A DNA stretch of 64,000 nt from the NCBI GenBank assembly GCA_002751075.1, contig NAOQ01000010.1, positions 94,518 through 158,517 on the forward strand, given 5' to 3'. Made by a program: the position numbers and the translations under genes. How positions within the stretch are numbered: position 1 is the stretch's first letter; the number at the start of each line of letters is the position of its first letter. Under the pieces are notes generated by a model. The model was not told the origin of the DNA, did no database searches, and saw only the letters and a program-made list of their open reading frames with translations. This DNA comes from Ichthyophonus hoferi (lineage: Eukaryota; Opisthokonta; Ichthyosporea; Ichthyophonida; Ichthyophonidae). Positions 40,101 to 53,200 of the stretch are shown here, in pieces.

Positions 40101-41498
40101 CACAGGTGATATATATAACTAAAGGGAGAGAGAAGCCAACTGTCTGTAATGATTTGTAAATAAAGTTGCATTGGATTATAAAAATGTGTGTATATTTGTG
40201 CGCACTAATTTTTTGGGGTTGTAGTGTTACTTTATTTTGTTTCCATATACTGTTATAGAAAAAACAAATGACTGCAGGCATATAAGTGGAAGTAATATAT
40301 ATATAGAAATAAGACTTTTCTCATGTGCAGCAAGATTATTGGCAGATGTGAGAGAGGAAAGAGGAATTGTTAGTGTACTCAAATACACTAAGGGCATATA
40401 AATGTATGATGTGATATCGTATTGGTCAATGCTCTGATACTTTTTTCTAATGGTTAATCAAAGAAGGGACAGACGCAGACGGATAGATATAAATAGATAT
40501 ATGTAATAAACTCCTGCACATCTAAAAACTTACAGAATGTCTTCTATTTTGTGTATATTTCCGCCTGTGTTTGCCGTTGCATATTCAGTTTCATCAGGGG
40601 ACAACAATGTATTAATATCGATCAATCTCTATTTCTACTGTCGGTAATGCTCATATAAATGCTTCACTTCTGAAAAATGTATAACATATTCCTCCTGATA
40701 GCATGCTATTGCCTTACCTGGTTTTTCAGTTAAATATATATATAGTGACTCACTTTATCTCTATTCTCTTTAGTACGGATGCAGCTGTCTCTGGTTCTTC
40801 AGAATAAAAGAGAGGGGGCCTAATATGTAACTTATCCTTGGAGGGACAGATGAATAATACATGTTGATCCTTTTGGGCCTGTGAAATGGCCCAGTGGAAG
40901 GCCAATGAAGTCTTTCCACTAAAATCCAGTGCTTTAAGGTTAGTTTGAGTTGGTTGTATAATGTGCAATTCTTGTACAATATCAATTTTAAATTGTAGTG
41001 GAGAAAGAAATAATGATATATATATATGAGCAAAACAAACAATGTAAGATTAATGACAAGAAAATAAAACCTTGACTCAGATTCCTATACTACAATTTAA
41101 AGACATGCCAGATGTAATGAAAAAAAACTTTATAATATATGGAAAACCTTATAATTTTGAGTAAGATCTTAACCTCCTGGTTAAGGTGTTAATTTTGAGG
41201 ATACAACATAAACACAGTTTCAAGAACAAAATAAAAAAAACAATAAAATGTGCAATCCCTGACAAAAATAAATAGATATGCATAAAAATGCAACCGCATA
41301 TAGCATCTGTTGCCCAGGTCATATTTTGGACATCAAACCAGAGCCTGTACGTGTATGAGGATTGACCGCAAATTCCTACCTTTCATTGGAACCCAATAGC
41401 AGAGCATAAGGAGTTCGGTAATCCAGTTTACTGGCTAGAAGTTTTAACCTTCCCTCTTTCCAAGGGTCGTTACTCTGAAACAAACCAGATAAATCCAT
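37138..41498 (-). CDS. SWSAP1-like RecA-fold ATPase fused to C-terminal ASCH domain, 370 aa
   Basis: Exons (minus): 41380-41498, 40754-40918, 39774-39888, 39225-39301, 38700-38833, 38056-38219, 37612-37797, 37138-37290; every junction keeps frame, 371 codons with TAA. Residues 1-258 match the SWSAP1 plan: Walker A GSNESGKT (joined across intron 1) after YALLL, STEVLQTFLASIHTLG, Walker B AIVVDDFSAF, VLLTDN, LYTRWFPLVLRI and the final strand GLSVTFKVEKHDVLQL. SWSAP1 is a RAD51-paralog-like ATPase that works with the SWIM protein SWS1 in homologous recombination and meiosis. Residues ~259-370 are an ASCH domain (PUA-like fold that binds RNA or modified bases): VVDLHVVNKYYETLASG, the GxKxxExR signature as GAKTVEGR, GDYLLMNG, then EGVRNC and LAYRQFYTIEQE. 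The start ATG (MDLSGLFQ) lies in the Walker A exon, 30 codons before the motif. Fusion is inferred from frame continuity; reading through the exon 6 donor would instead give a 39-residue tail and a stop near 37942. Confidence 0.78.
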
Positions 41499-41526
41499 TA
41501 CTACTATGAAAAACTGTTACAAGGTC

Positions 41527-41575
41527 GTTAACTACGAATGAACACAGTTGGAATTGTTTTGTCAATACATAGTTT
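41527..41575. repeat. Short dispersed repeat, copy B
   Basis: Shares the core GAATGAACACAGTT and flanks with copy A at 18818-18868. It lies 29 bases upstream of the SWSAP1-ASCH start codon, so it probably falls in the promoter or 5' UTR. Confidence 0.6.
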
Positions 41576-41756
41576 GCAAACGCTAATATGGTTATCAAGA
41601 TAAGATCAGACATTCCTAGTGGGTCTCTGTTATCTTTTATGAATTCTATTAGCCAATAAGAATATTTATGATTGGTCCCATTTAGGTTATTAAACTCGGC
41701 CGCATATTATTATTTGCCTTTTTCACCTTGAGGATAACTTAAATATATTTAGTGGT

Positions 41757-41875
41757 TAGTTGGTCTAAGCATTAAAAATATTAATCGCAAGTAATTCAAA
41801 GACTAATAGCCAATGACTCAGATTTTGCATGAATACTTCTCGGCACACCAAATACGGGTTCGGTTCAAATTCTGA
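41757..41875 (+). repeat. Possible tRNA-derived SINE relic
   Basis: A box-like word GGTTAGTTGGTCTAAGC near 41757-41775 is followed about 100 bases later by a B-box-like GGTTCAAATTC (41861-41871). The spacing is too long for a normal tRNA without an intron, and no acceptor-stem pairing was evident. A degraded SINE is more likely than a functional tRNA; weak. Confidence 0.22.
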
Positions 41876-42522
41876 CAGATTGGTTTTTCCCCAGACTTTT
41901 GAATTTATGTTGATTTACTCTTTGAGGACCTTCGTACATCTCCCCCAAGCAAGATTTAGAGGTATATATTAGGAGAGTGGGGAATATGAAAGACCAATTA
42001 TGTGTTTATGACTAGATGGGTTGACAGAGAGCAGGGACTCAATTTAAGGCTCACGACACTTGCATCAGCGTTTAAACGCATTACATCAGACTAATAATGG
42101 TCTACGTTTTCTATTCAAATTAATTTAGTATTAGATTAAACTAGCTAATAGAAGGAGTCTCTTTTTAGATATCCTGAATAAAAATGACTGGTTTGAGTAT
42201 ATTTGATCTACTTGACTATATCTGATACATATGTTTGATACAAAGTCTGCCGATTGGATGTACAAGGTAGAGTAATAAAATATAAGAGGTCTTAAAATAC
42301 TTTTCTCGACAAAAGTATTTCAAATTAATCATTATATTTTGCACTTTATTGATATTTTATTTTGAAAATTACCTGTTTTTTTTTTTTTTTTTGCAATCAA
42401 CCTCTAGCAATTTATTACACTTGAGAAAAAGACATAGAACTGAACTATTTGGGTTATAGCCACTTACTGAATCAACGGGCCCAAATGGAAGTGATCGGCA
42501 TTCAAAAATAGAAGTAATTATT

Positions 42523-42567
42523 ATTGGCCAATAGATGTATAAGAAATCTTTACACAACTATTATTGG
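42523..42567 (+). promoter_or_regulatory. Inverted CCAAT boxes upstream of TRAP1
   Basis: ATTGGCCAAT (42523-42532), a palindromic CCAAT pair, and a second ATTGG (42563-42567) lie 130-175 bases upstream of the TRAP1 ATG, inside the 1.2-kb divergent region shared with SWSAP1-ASCH. NF-Y would be the expected binder; the motif is also common elsewhere in this window, so specificity is uncertain. Confidence 0.4.
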
Positions 42568-42695
42568 CTGATAGGAGCACGATTGACGCTTTGGACATTT
42601 CATTTGCATCAGTAAACAAATTTCAATTCATGTAGCATTTTAAATAACAAGTTCATTGCATTTCAAGTATAATTGCTGGAATATTCAAAGACAAA

Positions 42696-45600
42696 ATGCT
42701 TACTACGGTGGCTTCACGCCTTATGGGTGTGGCCATTCCTGCCGTTCGGCCAGTTTTTCGTCAGGTAACTTCTGTGGTAAGTCATCGAGAGTGAAAGGAG
42801 CTGGGGTAGGAGAGGGATTAGCAGCAGGATATTTATCTTTGTCTTAACAATAAGAGAGTTTGTATATTGTTATAATAGTTGGACACGTTTTTTTGAGTTA
42901 ACTAATAGCTTTCTCAAGCGGCGCCTTTTCTGCATTCCTTTTGCTTTCTTTTTCCTTAATCAAATTACACAAATATATAAAACTTGATTGTCTCTAGCTG
43001 TATATCTGCAGGTTGTTTTACCGACATAATTATTTTTGGTTAATTATAGGGTGTAAATTATCTTAGTTTATGAATTGATATGCCACAATATACCTGTGTC
43101 CAATTATCCATCTTATCCTATTACGTTTCTTGAAAGTTGAAAACAGTGCTCAATGAACTATTTTACATCCAGGTTGTACGTTGACCGATTCATACTTAAT
43201 AACCTTACATCTTAGCTAATCAATTTTATTATACTCTAACAGCAATTGGCCAGGACACTTGCCTATGTCTCAACTACACACTCAGGTAGGTGAATTATAC
43301 CTATTGCATTAATATTTATATATGATATAAGAAATTCTGCCATGACCTAGTGAGATGTTGTCTGACTCCACAGGCAAACACAAGACCATGCATACGTTAC
43401 AGAACAGGCCTTAGAACTTACCGCTATTCAGATGATAATAGGTCTATGTGAGTTACTTTATGTATTATTACTTGTAGTTATACTTTTTTCTTTCCAGGTC
43501 GTCGCTGCTATCAAGCCCTAAGAGGTTCTCGCTCCTATGCTACTGTCAGCTCCAACACGGTAGGGGTTATTTTTAAAGCCTGGCCCAACCATATACGTAC
43601 ATTTATAAACAGACATGCAATTTATCTGACCAATCTCATGGTTGTATTCCCTGTTTTATTTTGTTTTATGTTGAACGGTCTGTGAGAGATATATACAGCG
43701 GAATATATACATGACATCACGGTTCCCTCCCTATTACTTTTATAGTCACTGCATGTGTATGTATGTATACTTGACACATATTAATGAGCATAGTCTAGGA
43801 TGAACTAGTTGACATACCTCCTTTCTTATTGTAGCTCCCCTATTGTTCGACACTCATTACATTATATTTTTCTATCATTATATATAAATATTATATTATA
43901 ACCTACCAATCATTATATATAACATCCGCGCTCTTCCAATAGGACACTGATGATAAAGAAAAGGAAGGCAAAGAGAGTGTATTGGACCAATCAGAGCCTA
44001 GCCCCAAGGAAAAGACCGAGGATTTGATTGGTGAGACAGAAAAGATAACAGGTAGGTATATTTAATGATTGGGTGTGCTTTTATATCTGTATAGGTATGT
44101 TTATTGAACAAAGTAGTAATAGTATATGGTATAAAGTATAGTAACAACTGAATAACTGAATATAATATTGAAAATAATAACATTAGTATAGAGTATAGGA
44201 TATAGTACTAATATTATATAGTATGGGATATAATAATAATAGTATATAGTATAGGATGTAGTAATAATAGTATACAGTATAGAATATAATAATAATTGTA
44301 AATTGTATAAAGTTACATAAGGTTGCTATATTTCTATGCATATTATTATACCAATTTTCACTTATTACGTTTATAGTTATTGTTCGAACCAATGGTAGGC
44401 GTGATTGAGGGCAGATGAGGGATCTAACAGTTGATTATAAACCAACCATTTTTATTACAATAGGACCTGCTATTACACACTCATTTCAGGCCGATACCAA
44501 GAAACTATTGGATATTGTAGCTAAATCTTTGTATTCAGAGAAAGATGTAGGTCTATATTTGGTCTTTACACTCGACCTTTTTATCTCCATTTCTCTCTTC
44601 CTTATATATATCTTTCCTTTCCCTTTCTCTCTCCCTCCCTTTTTATTTTCCTTCTTGCTCTTGCAAGCACAATCCTATTTATTTAAACTCACTCTCTTCT
44701 TTAAATTTAACCCCTACAATTTTTTCTCACTCACGTACTTGGCAATCTTTAAATATCTACCTACTACTAACTCACTCGAGTTTCTTCTCTACCCAATCAA
44801 ACAGAATCACAAATACATAGTTATGTATACAAATCTTTACACTTTTATCCTATCATTGCTTAATCAACCCCACTGTAGTGGCATATCTCTACTATATGGT
44901 TAGAGCACATTAGTTAAAATATCTTTATATTTATAAAGGTATTATAATGCAATGGGCTAGTAGGTCATTTCTTTCCTATGGTATTGTAAATGCCACCCTC
45001 TATTAATACATTAAATTGTCTTTAGGTTTTTGTTCGTGAAATTATCTCCAATGCATCGGATGCCCTAGAGAAATTACGTTACTTACAGGTAAGAAGTAGC
45101 ATTACAGCCCTCGACGTATATACTCCTATTCATTTGCTCTATTGTATAACCACTATTTAATCTTACACAAAAAATATAATTCATATTTCCTTTTATCTCT
45201 TTTTATTTTTATTTTATAATCGTATTATATTGTAGTCTGTGTATTATTATTGGCCGATAACTTTATAAAGTTGGTTCACTAGGTATGATGCACGTGCTGT
45301 GATCTAAAATAATATAGCATACTATAAGATATTAATATATCATATTATATTATAATATACTCCCAAAGACACTTGTTTCTACCTATAGGTCAAATCAATA
45401 TATCCATGAACAGAGATGCATATACAAATACGCACTGATTAACATTGGCTATACCTACTGACACTGCTTCCCTATTGGACCCTTTCCATAGAGCACTGGC
45501 CAGTCTGTGGTCGAGAATGATTTACCTTTGGAGATTAAAATATCTGTTGATGAAAAGAACAATACCTTCACCATACAGGTAAGGTTATAGGACAAAGGGT

Positions 45601-46651
45601 GCCCGAGAGTCTGTGCAAGATAGCATTAGCATTATGCTTAAAGAGTTGATCTACTATCTACTATATACCTACAGTATACTCACAATAGTACTATGATAAT
45701 ACTCACAGTATATAATAATATTACTATTATATTACCTATAGTATATAGTACTATTAGTTACACTATACCTACTATATACCAACAGTATACCTACAGCATT
45801 ATTAATAGGACTTGATTGTAAAGTTGAAATGAATGTGACTGTTGGATATGAATGACGTCGAGTATGATTTTATATGACCTAGGCTATTACTATATTAGGA
45901 TTGAGGTAGTTGCCATAGAAGTAGAGTTTATTATTAAGGGAAATATATGGCAAGCAGGAATGAGAGTGCATAGGGTATTAATACTGGCCAATGATTCGAG
46001 CTAGTTATTAATATATACTGCGTTCTATAGGATTCTGGCATAGGGATGACTGCGGAGGAGATGGAGAAAAACCTGGGAACGATAGCTCACTCTGGGAGCA
46101 AGGCCTTTTTAGACAAACTGTCAAGCTCTCAAGGTATTGGTTTGTATGTATATGGGTGTTTATTATTGGGTTAATATTACGTTACTAGATAGAATATAAT
46201 GTCTGTAGAGAGGTGAGTAGGGTAAAAATTGCTTTTAAATGGCACGGTTGTGGTATGACTAGCCAATCATACAACATTTTAGCGCGAGTGACAACCAATG
46301 ATTACTAGTGGATATGTTTTCCTATTGCATTTATTTACCACTTACTTGAAGTACCTGCACGTGGCATCCATCTGCTTTTGAATCTATTTCTGGTTGGTTT
46401 GGCTAACCAATCATGTGACACCATAGAGGCGGGTGGGAATACCCAGGAGGGAATCATTGGTCAATTTGGTGTAGGTTTCTACTCTACCTTTATGGTAGCC
46501 AATAAAGTCAAGGTGAGTAAGTGTGGCTATTGAAAGCAAATGTTATTTATATATATCATGTTTTATAGTAAGCCAGTATATTAGCTATCTATAATACATG
46601 TTCATGCAATTCATGTGGATAATTAAAAGTACTAGGGATGATGAGAGACAA

Positions 46652-46687
<36 letters not shown>

Positions 46688-47294
46688 TANNNNNNNNNNN
46701 NNNNNNNNNNNNNNNNNNNNNNNNNNNNNNNNNNNNNNNNNNNNNNNNNNNNNNNNNNNNNNNNNNNNNNNNNNNNNNNNNNNNNNNNNNNNNNNNNNNN
46801 NNNNNNNNNNNNNNNNNNNNNNNNNNNNNNNNNNNNNNNNNNNNNNNNNNNNNNNNNNNNNNNNNNNNNNNNNNNNNNNNNNNNNNNNNNNNNNNNNNNN
46901 NNNNNNNNNNNNNNNNNNNNNNNNNNNNNNNNNNNNNNNNNNNNNNNNNNNNNNNNNNNNNNNNNNNNNNNNNNNNNNNNNNNNNNNNNNNNNNNNNNNN
47001 NNNNNNNNNNNNNNNNNNNNNNNNNNNNNNNNNNNNNNNNNNNNNNNNNNNNNNNNNNNNNNNNNNNNNNNNNNNNNNNNNNNNNNNNNNNNNNNNNNNN
47101 NNNNNNNNNNNNNNNNNNNNNNNNNNNNNNNNNNNNNNNNNNNNNNNNNNNNNNNNNNNNNNNNNNNNNNNNNNNNNNNNNNNNNNNNNNNNNNNNNNNN
47201 NNNNNNNNNNNNNNNNNNNNNNNNNNNNNNNNNNNNNNNNNNNNNNNNNNNNNNNNNNNNNNNNNNNNNNNNNNNNNNNNNNNNNNNGAGACAA

Positions 47295-47328
<34 letters not shown>

Positions 47329-50199
47329 GTGTGTATATATGCATACATATCGGCTGAAGTAGAGCTGATATTATCGTGCCATAATAATGGGTAATGTATA
47401 TAAATATATAGATAAGGGCCGAAGAAACAACTATTGGACGGGGCCATGTAGCCAATCAATCTAACTTAGAATGTATGTATGTGTATATATGTATGTGTAT
47501 GCGTGCTGTTAGTAGCAGATGGTTACCATGGTTACCTAACCCTGGCCTGCCTTAGGTATATTCCAAGTCTGCCGATACTGCTAATGGTTCTGGACATCTG
47601 TGGGAGTCGGAAGGGTTAGTGATGTGTATTATAATTACTACTATTCTTTATGTTATACCTTATATGCGACATATATTCATTTACACTATACTACTTTTAT
47701 TCCCTTTGGGAATGCTTATAAAGTTTTGTAGTTACTCCTATTGGCTAACTTTTTTAAAAAAATGTGTTATTTGGTATTGTATTGTATTGTATAGTAATCT
47801 GTATTATATTATTTGTATTTTTGTTGTGGTTATATTTCTATGGTGTCGTGTCGTTCCAGGTTCTCTCTGTATGCTTCTCTTGTGTGATCTCTCTCTGCAT
47901 ATATATATATACTTTAAGGACACAACAATCTCATACGCCAATCAAAGATATCAACACCACAGCATCACATTATAGAGTACGTTCAGATATGAGTAATCGA
48001 CCAATAATATTACTGATCTTACCCTCCCCTCCTGCCTATAGGCTAGGGTCTTACAATGTATCACCCGCCACCGAGGTCCAGCGGGGCACTAAGATTATTA
48101 TGCACTTAAAGGACGACGATAAAGAGTTTTCCAGCTTGCCCAAGATCCGAAGTATGTTTATAATTTAATGGTGTACTGTGATAGGCTATTATTTAGTAGT
48201 GACTGGTTTATATTGACTTGTTATTTTCTGCAATTACTATATATTTAATTATTATTCTTTAATGGATTGGGTAATATTAGCTGTATTTTACTTGATATTT
48301 CTAGTGAGATCACCAGTTTAAAGTTGTTTATATGTTCATATCTCTATGGCTATTGGATTATAGTATAAAGCTAAGGTGTGGCATGAGAGAAGTAATATTA
48401 TGGCCACTAGAACGGGTCCATGGCAGTAAATAATGATTATATCTATGTAGTTACCTATGTACCTACCTACCCGTCTATCATCTCTGTATGTACCCATGTG
48501 CCTAGAAATATATATGACTGTAACCACACCATTATTGTCTTGTACTCTGTGGCGCTCTTGCCTAACAGGTTAGACTTACATTAGACCTATACTTGATAAT
48601 ATATACCATATAAACGTACTCTTCTCTACTAGATTATTTGCATTATGACTAAATTCCCTCAAACAACATTAGTCCTTCCTATACTATACAATCTTATGAT
48701 TATTATTGTTATTATTGGAGAAGAGTCTTGGGTGAATTTTAATATCCAATAGAAAGCAAGACATAACATTCCATTAGCACATCTTTGTTCTAGAACTATA
48801 TACAATAAATATACTCGAATTAACTATTCCTATACAGGTATTGTGCAGAATATGAGTAACTTTGTAGGCTTCCCTATCAAAGTTAATGGGGAGGTAGTCA
48901 ACAAGATACAGGTAGGTGATTGGCCGATTGTCATTAAACCCTCTTGTATGCTACTGCGCTTAATTATTTTTAAATGTGGTAATTGGTGCAATATTATATT
49001 TCTGCTTTTCTTTTCCTCTCTGTTTGTCTGGTATATTGTATTGACTATTCTAGTTTGTGCTGTCTTGTTTCAAAAGGTATATGCATATATATGTATGTAT
49101 TATATAATATGTATGACCGAGCTGATATTCGACCAATGACTCTAGGCTCTGTGGAACATGAATCCGAGCGACATCACTACTGAAATGCACAATGATTTCT
49201 TCCGATTTATTAGCCACGAATGGACCGACCCATTGGTGAGTCTGATTACTATAACATTTAATATAGGGTTTTGATTGGTCATTGATATGAAAATTCAAAC
49301 CAGTCCAATCAATGTATTAAGATATCTGCTTTAATATAATTATAATAACATGATAATAAAGGATTTAGTGATGGGTTTCCCCAAATATGCTCCATGATCC
49401 AGTCACACAACTGATTTAAGATAATACTATGTATATCGATAAGTATTATTGGCCTTCCAGAAGTGTATGGTAGATGCCTGTACTCATAGCCTAAATTATC
49501 ATATAGGGTTAAGAATGTGTAACTACTGAGACTATTATAAAAAATAATTGACCCTCTGTTGGTTGGTGGCAGCAATTTCAAGCAATGGTTATGTCCTTTT
49601 GAGGCTATCCCTGACAGTATTGTCACCTCCCCTCTCTCCTTCCTCCGTCCTTCCCTCCCCACTCTATATATAGTATCACCTACAATACAAAACAGATGTG
49701 CCCTTAGACATCAAGTCTCTTTTCTACATTCCTGCTACGCACTCTGAGAGGATGGGAATGGGACGATCGGAGTATGGGGTGTCTCTTTATTGCCGAAAGG
49801 TAATCTGGGAGAGCTAAGTGGCTGGAAATCATTACATTATGTTGACTTGCTTATATATATGACTATTTACTTAAACGTATTATTGTATACATGTCCACAT
49901 ATACCTATCTCTCTCTATATATACATGACTTTATGTTTAACCCTACAAGGTTTACAATAGGGACCGACCATCTGACGTCTGACCTATTCTCCTCTATGAT
50001 ATAGATACTAATTCAACAGAAGTCCAAGACTGTCTTACCCGAGTGGCTTCGTTTTGTTAGGGGTATGATCTCCTCTCTCTATCTCTCGTTGTTTCATTCA
50101 CAATACCTTAATCTCTTTCTATTTTCTATGCTATTGTCATTTGTTATTCCTTTTCTCCCTTTATTGCGATTATTATTACTATTAGTGTTATGTGTTATA

Positions 50200-50250
<51 letters not shown>

Positions 50251-53200
50251 TACAAATCCTTGTAAACAGGTTCTTAGTCACCCTAAAATAGAAACATTTA
50301 AACAATTTAAAACCAACCAAACGAACTAATACGCCAAATATAAACATTTAATTTTAATATGGACATATAATTAATTTAACCTCGCCCTTGATGTACACAA
50401 TGCCAATCGATTAAAACCTATACTTAACACTCTCATGTACAATCATACAGGAGTTGTAGATAGCGCAGATATTCCCCTAAACCTTAGTCGTGAGCTCCTG
50501 CAAGACTCCAGTCTCCTGAGACGTTTGAACAATATATTCACTCTGCGTATTATTAGGTATACTACGCTACTCTATGCTATTCTATCCTATCCTATCCTAC
50601 TCTATCCTATCCTATCCTATTTTATCGTACTTTATCTTATCATAGCATATCCTATCCTATCCTACTCTACTCTATCATATCCTATTCTATCCTATTCTAT
50701 CCTATCCTATCCTATTCTACTCTATCCTATCCTATTCTACTCTATTCTATCCTATTCTATCCTATCCTACTCTAATCCTATCCCATCCAATCCTGTCCCA
50801 TTCTATTCCATCATATATTATACTTAGTTTATAGGGTGACTTGTATAGTACATATCGCTATTATTTAGATGCAGATGAGATTCATATATATATATATATT
50901 GGCATATGTGAATATATGTGTATCTACATATAAGAAAGTTGCATATTGTAGTAAGGATATTAAAAACCATATAAGGTTAGTACAGGATCAATAGTATATT
51001 TCCATTTACCTATCCTGACCCAATCATAATTTTACATCCACTACTCTAATTGGACAATTTTCAGATTTTTGGAGCAACAAATGACTAAAGACACGGCTAA
51101 ATACGACAAGTTCTTTGATAATTTTGGGAATTTTATTAGGGAGGGGGTTTGTACTGAGCATGCAAGTCGGGTATGTCTCTCTTCATCTCTCTTCCTCATT
51201 GTCTATATCTAAGTCTATTTATAACTTTAAAAATGGTTATATTGAATACAATAATATGTATTATAGACCAACTATAATAGTTGGAGTTAGCAAGAGTAGC
51301 CGCTAGAGCATGCATGCATATATTGTTTAATGTAAAGCTGTATTATATTATGTTAATAAGGTATGAGATAAAACACAGTATAAGTGACGTACCTACGTCA
51401 TTACAGGAAGATATTTCCAAACTCCTTCGCTATGAGTCATCTACACAAGAGGGCCGTACTACCCTGAAGGAATACGTCAGCCGCATGCCGTCTACCCAGA
51501 AGGTATTAAAATATTAAAATATTAGAATATTAAAATAGTCTCCAGTTACTCACTTTCTATATTTAAAATCAGAATATTAGTATACATGAGTCCCTATACT
51601 GTACCTTTATCATCTATACCAGTCGCTTACCTCTTTGTAATAATCATATGGCTTGTATCTTTGTCACATATTCCATATCCACATCGACCTCCCATTTTAC
51701 ACTTGCCATACATATACATACATAATATCATACATACTATCATACGTATTATCATGTACACTATTATATATATATATAGGATGGTTTATTTGTCTGTCTC
51801 ATGACGCAATCACATACATATATCTAGACAACCCTGTGCCCACATACATGACTTAATAGACTCCATATAGAGATGTCTTCAAATGAAGTCCAATCAATAT
51901 TCATTCTTACATTTTAATACTTTTATATTCTCCACTCACACCCATACATGCGCACAACTTTTGGGTGTAATCTTTTGTAATTTTTAACCCTTCGATATGA
52001 TAGGATATATACTATATAACGGTTCCTAACCGAAGCCTAGCCGAGACTTCACCCTATATGGAGATGTTTAAGAATAAGGGAATTGAGGTTAGTGTTAGTA
52101 GTGGCAGTAGTGTGATGTACGGTCTTTCTTTACCTATTTATATATCTTTCTTATCTCTCTTTTGTTTTCACTCTGTTAATTTTCACTCTTCACACCTGTA
52201 TTGTGCCTGGTTTTCAACTTATATAATACTGCAGACTAGCATAAAATATCTTATTGGAAATTACTGCAGCATTGTATGTACGTGTCCAATAACCAAAACA
52301 ACTAAAGTATTATTGCTTTAAAAATCTTTAAAAGGAATAATTAATATCTAAGGTCATTGATTGGTAGATAAAAATAATTCTTAATTGAATCACTATTAGT
52401 GAGATATGTATTTATAGATTGGTCCCAGCTTCCAGTTCGTGGTTCTTATTCTCTCCTTTTATTATTATACAATACAGTTGCTTTGTCTTTTGTCTTGTAT
52501 ATATATATTGAGATCACTGGCATGACCTCCTTCTCATATTGGTGTCATACCTCATCAAGGCTTGCATTTATGAGGAAAAAAACCTTTATGTTGCACAATT
52601 TTGCACATATGGTATTGTATGAAGTTTGACTATTTAATTTCATATTAAAGCAAACATTGGTTAATATTGTAGAATTTATGTCTATTGGGTCTTTTTAGCC
52701 TATTTAAACCTGTGTTATAGATATGTAGTTTGATCCTACCCTATTTGCTTGTAACTACATTTTTTCCTTTCCTCCTCTCATTAAGGTTTTTTACCCCGTC
52801 ATGTAACTAAAGTCTCTCTCTCTCTATCTATCTATCTTTCTCTCTCTTTCTCTCTCCTGTCTGTTCTTTTTGAATCTAGGTACTCTACGCGTACGACAAT
52901 CTAGATGAAGTAGTAATGATGAATATGGGTTCATTTGACAAAAAGTCCATTAAGTCAGTGGAAGCATCTGGGGTAATTATTATTCCTACCTATGTGCTTT
53001 TATATCTAACTATCTATCTACTCTCTGCACTCTATGTATTATTTGTGCCATCATTTTTACTTTTTTGTTTTTACCTATGAACTCTTTTTACCTTATTCTG
53101 TTTTATTATACCAATCAGTTTACTATCGGGTGGTGTTTTAAAACCAATATAAGGTTTATAGTGGTTATAATAAGATTGTAAGATTGGTTGATTCGGGTCA

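Noticed and set aside
43375-43442. Exon-like segment between TRAP1 exons 2 and 3
   Set aside because: In the frame left by exon 2 it contains a stop, and exon 2 joins exon 3 (43498) directly in phase.
44415-44903. 162-residue plus-strand frame at TRAP1 exon 5
   Set aside because: Only 44464-44546 is exon; the rest is pyrimidine-rich intron read-through.
46589-47459. Several open frames spanning the second N gap on both strands
   Set aside because: Same reason: N run plus TA repeats.
52801-52860. CRISPR-like or structured repeat
   Set aside because: Simple CT microsatellite; no spaced repeats of constant length occur anywhere in the window.
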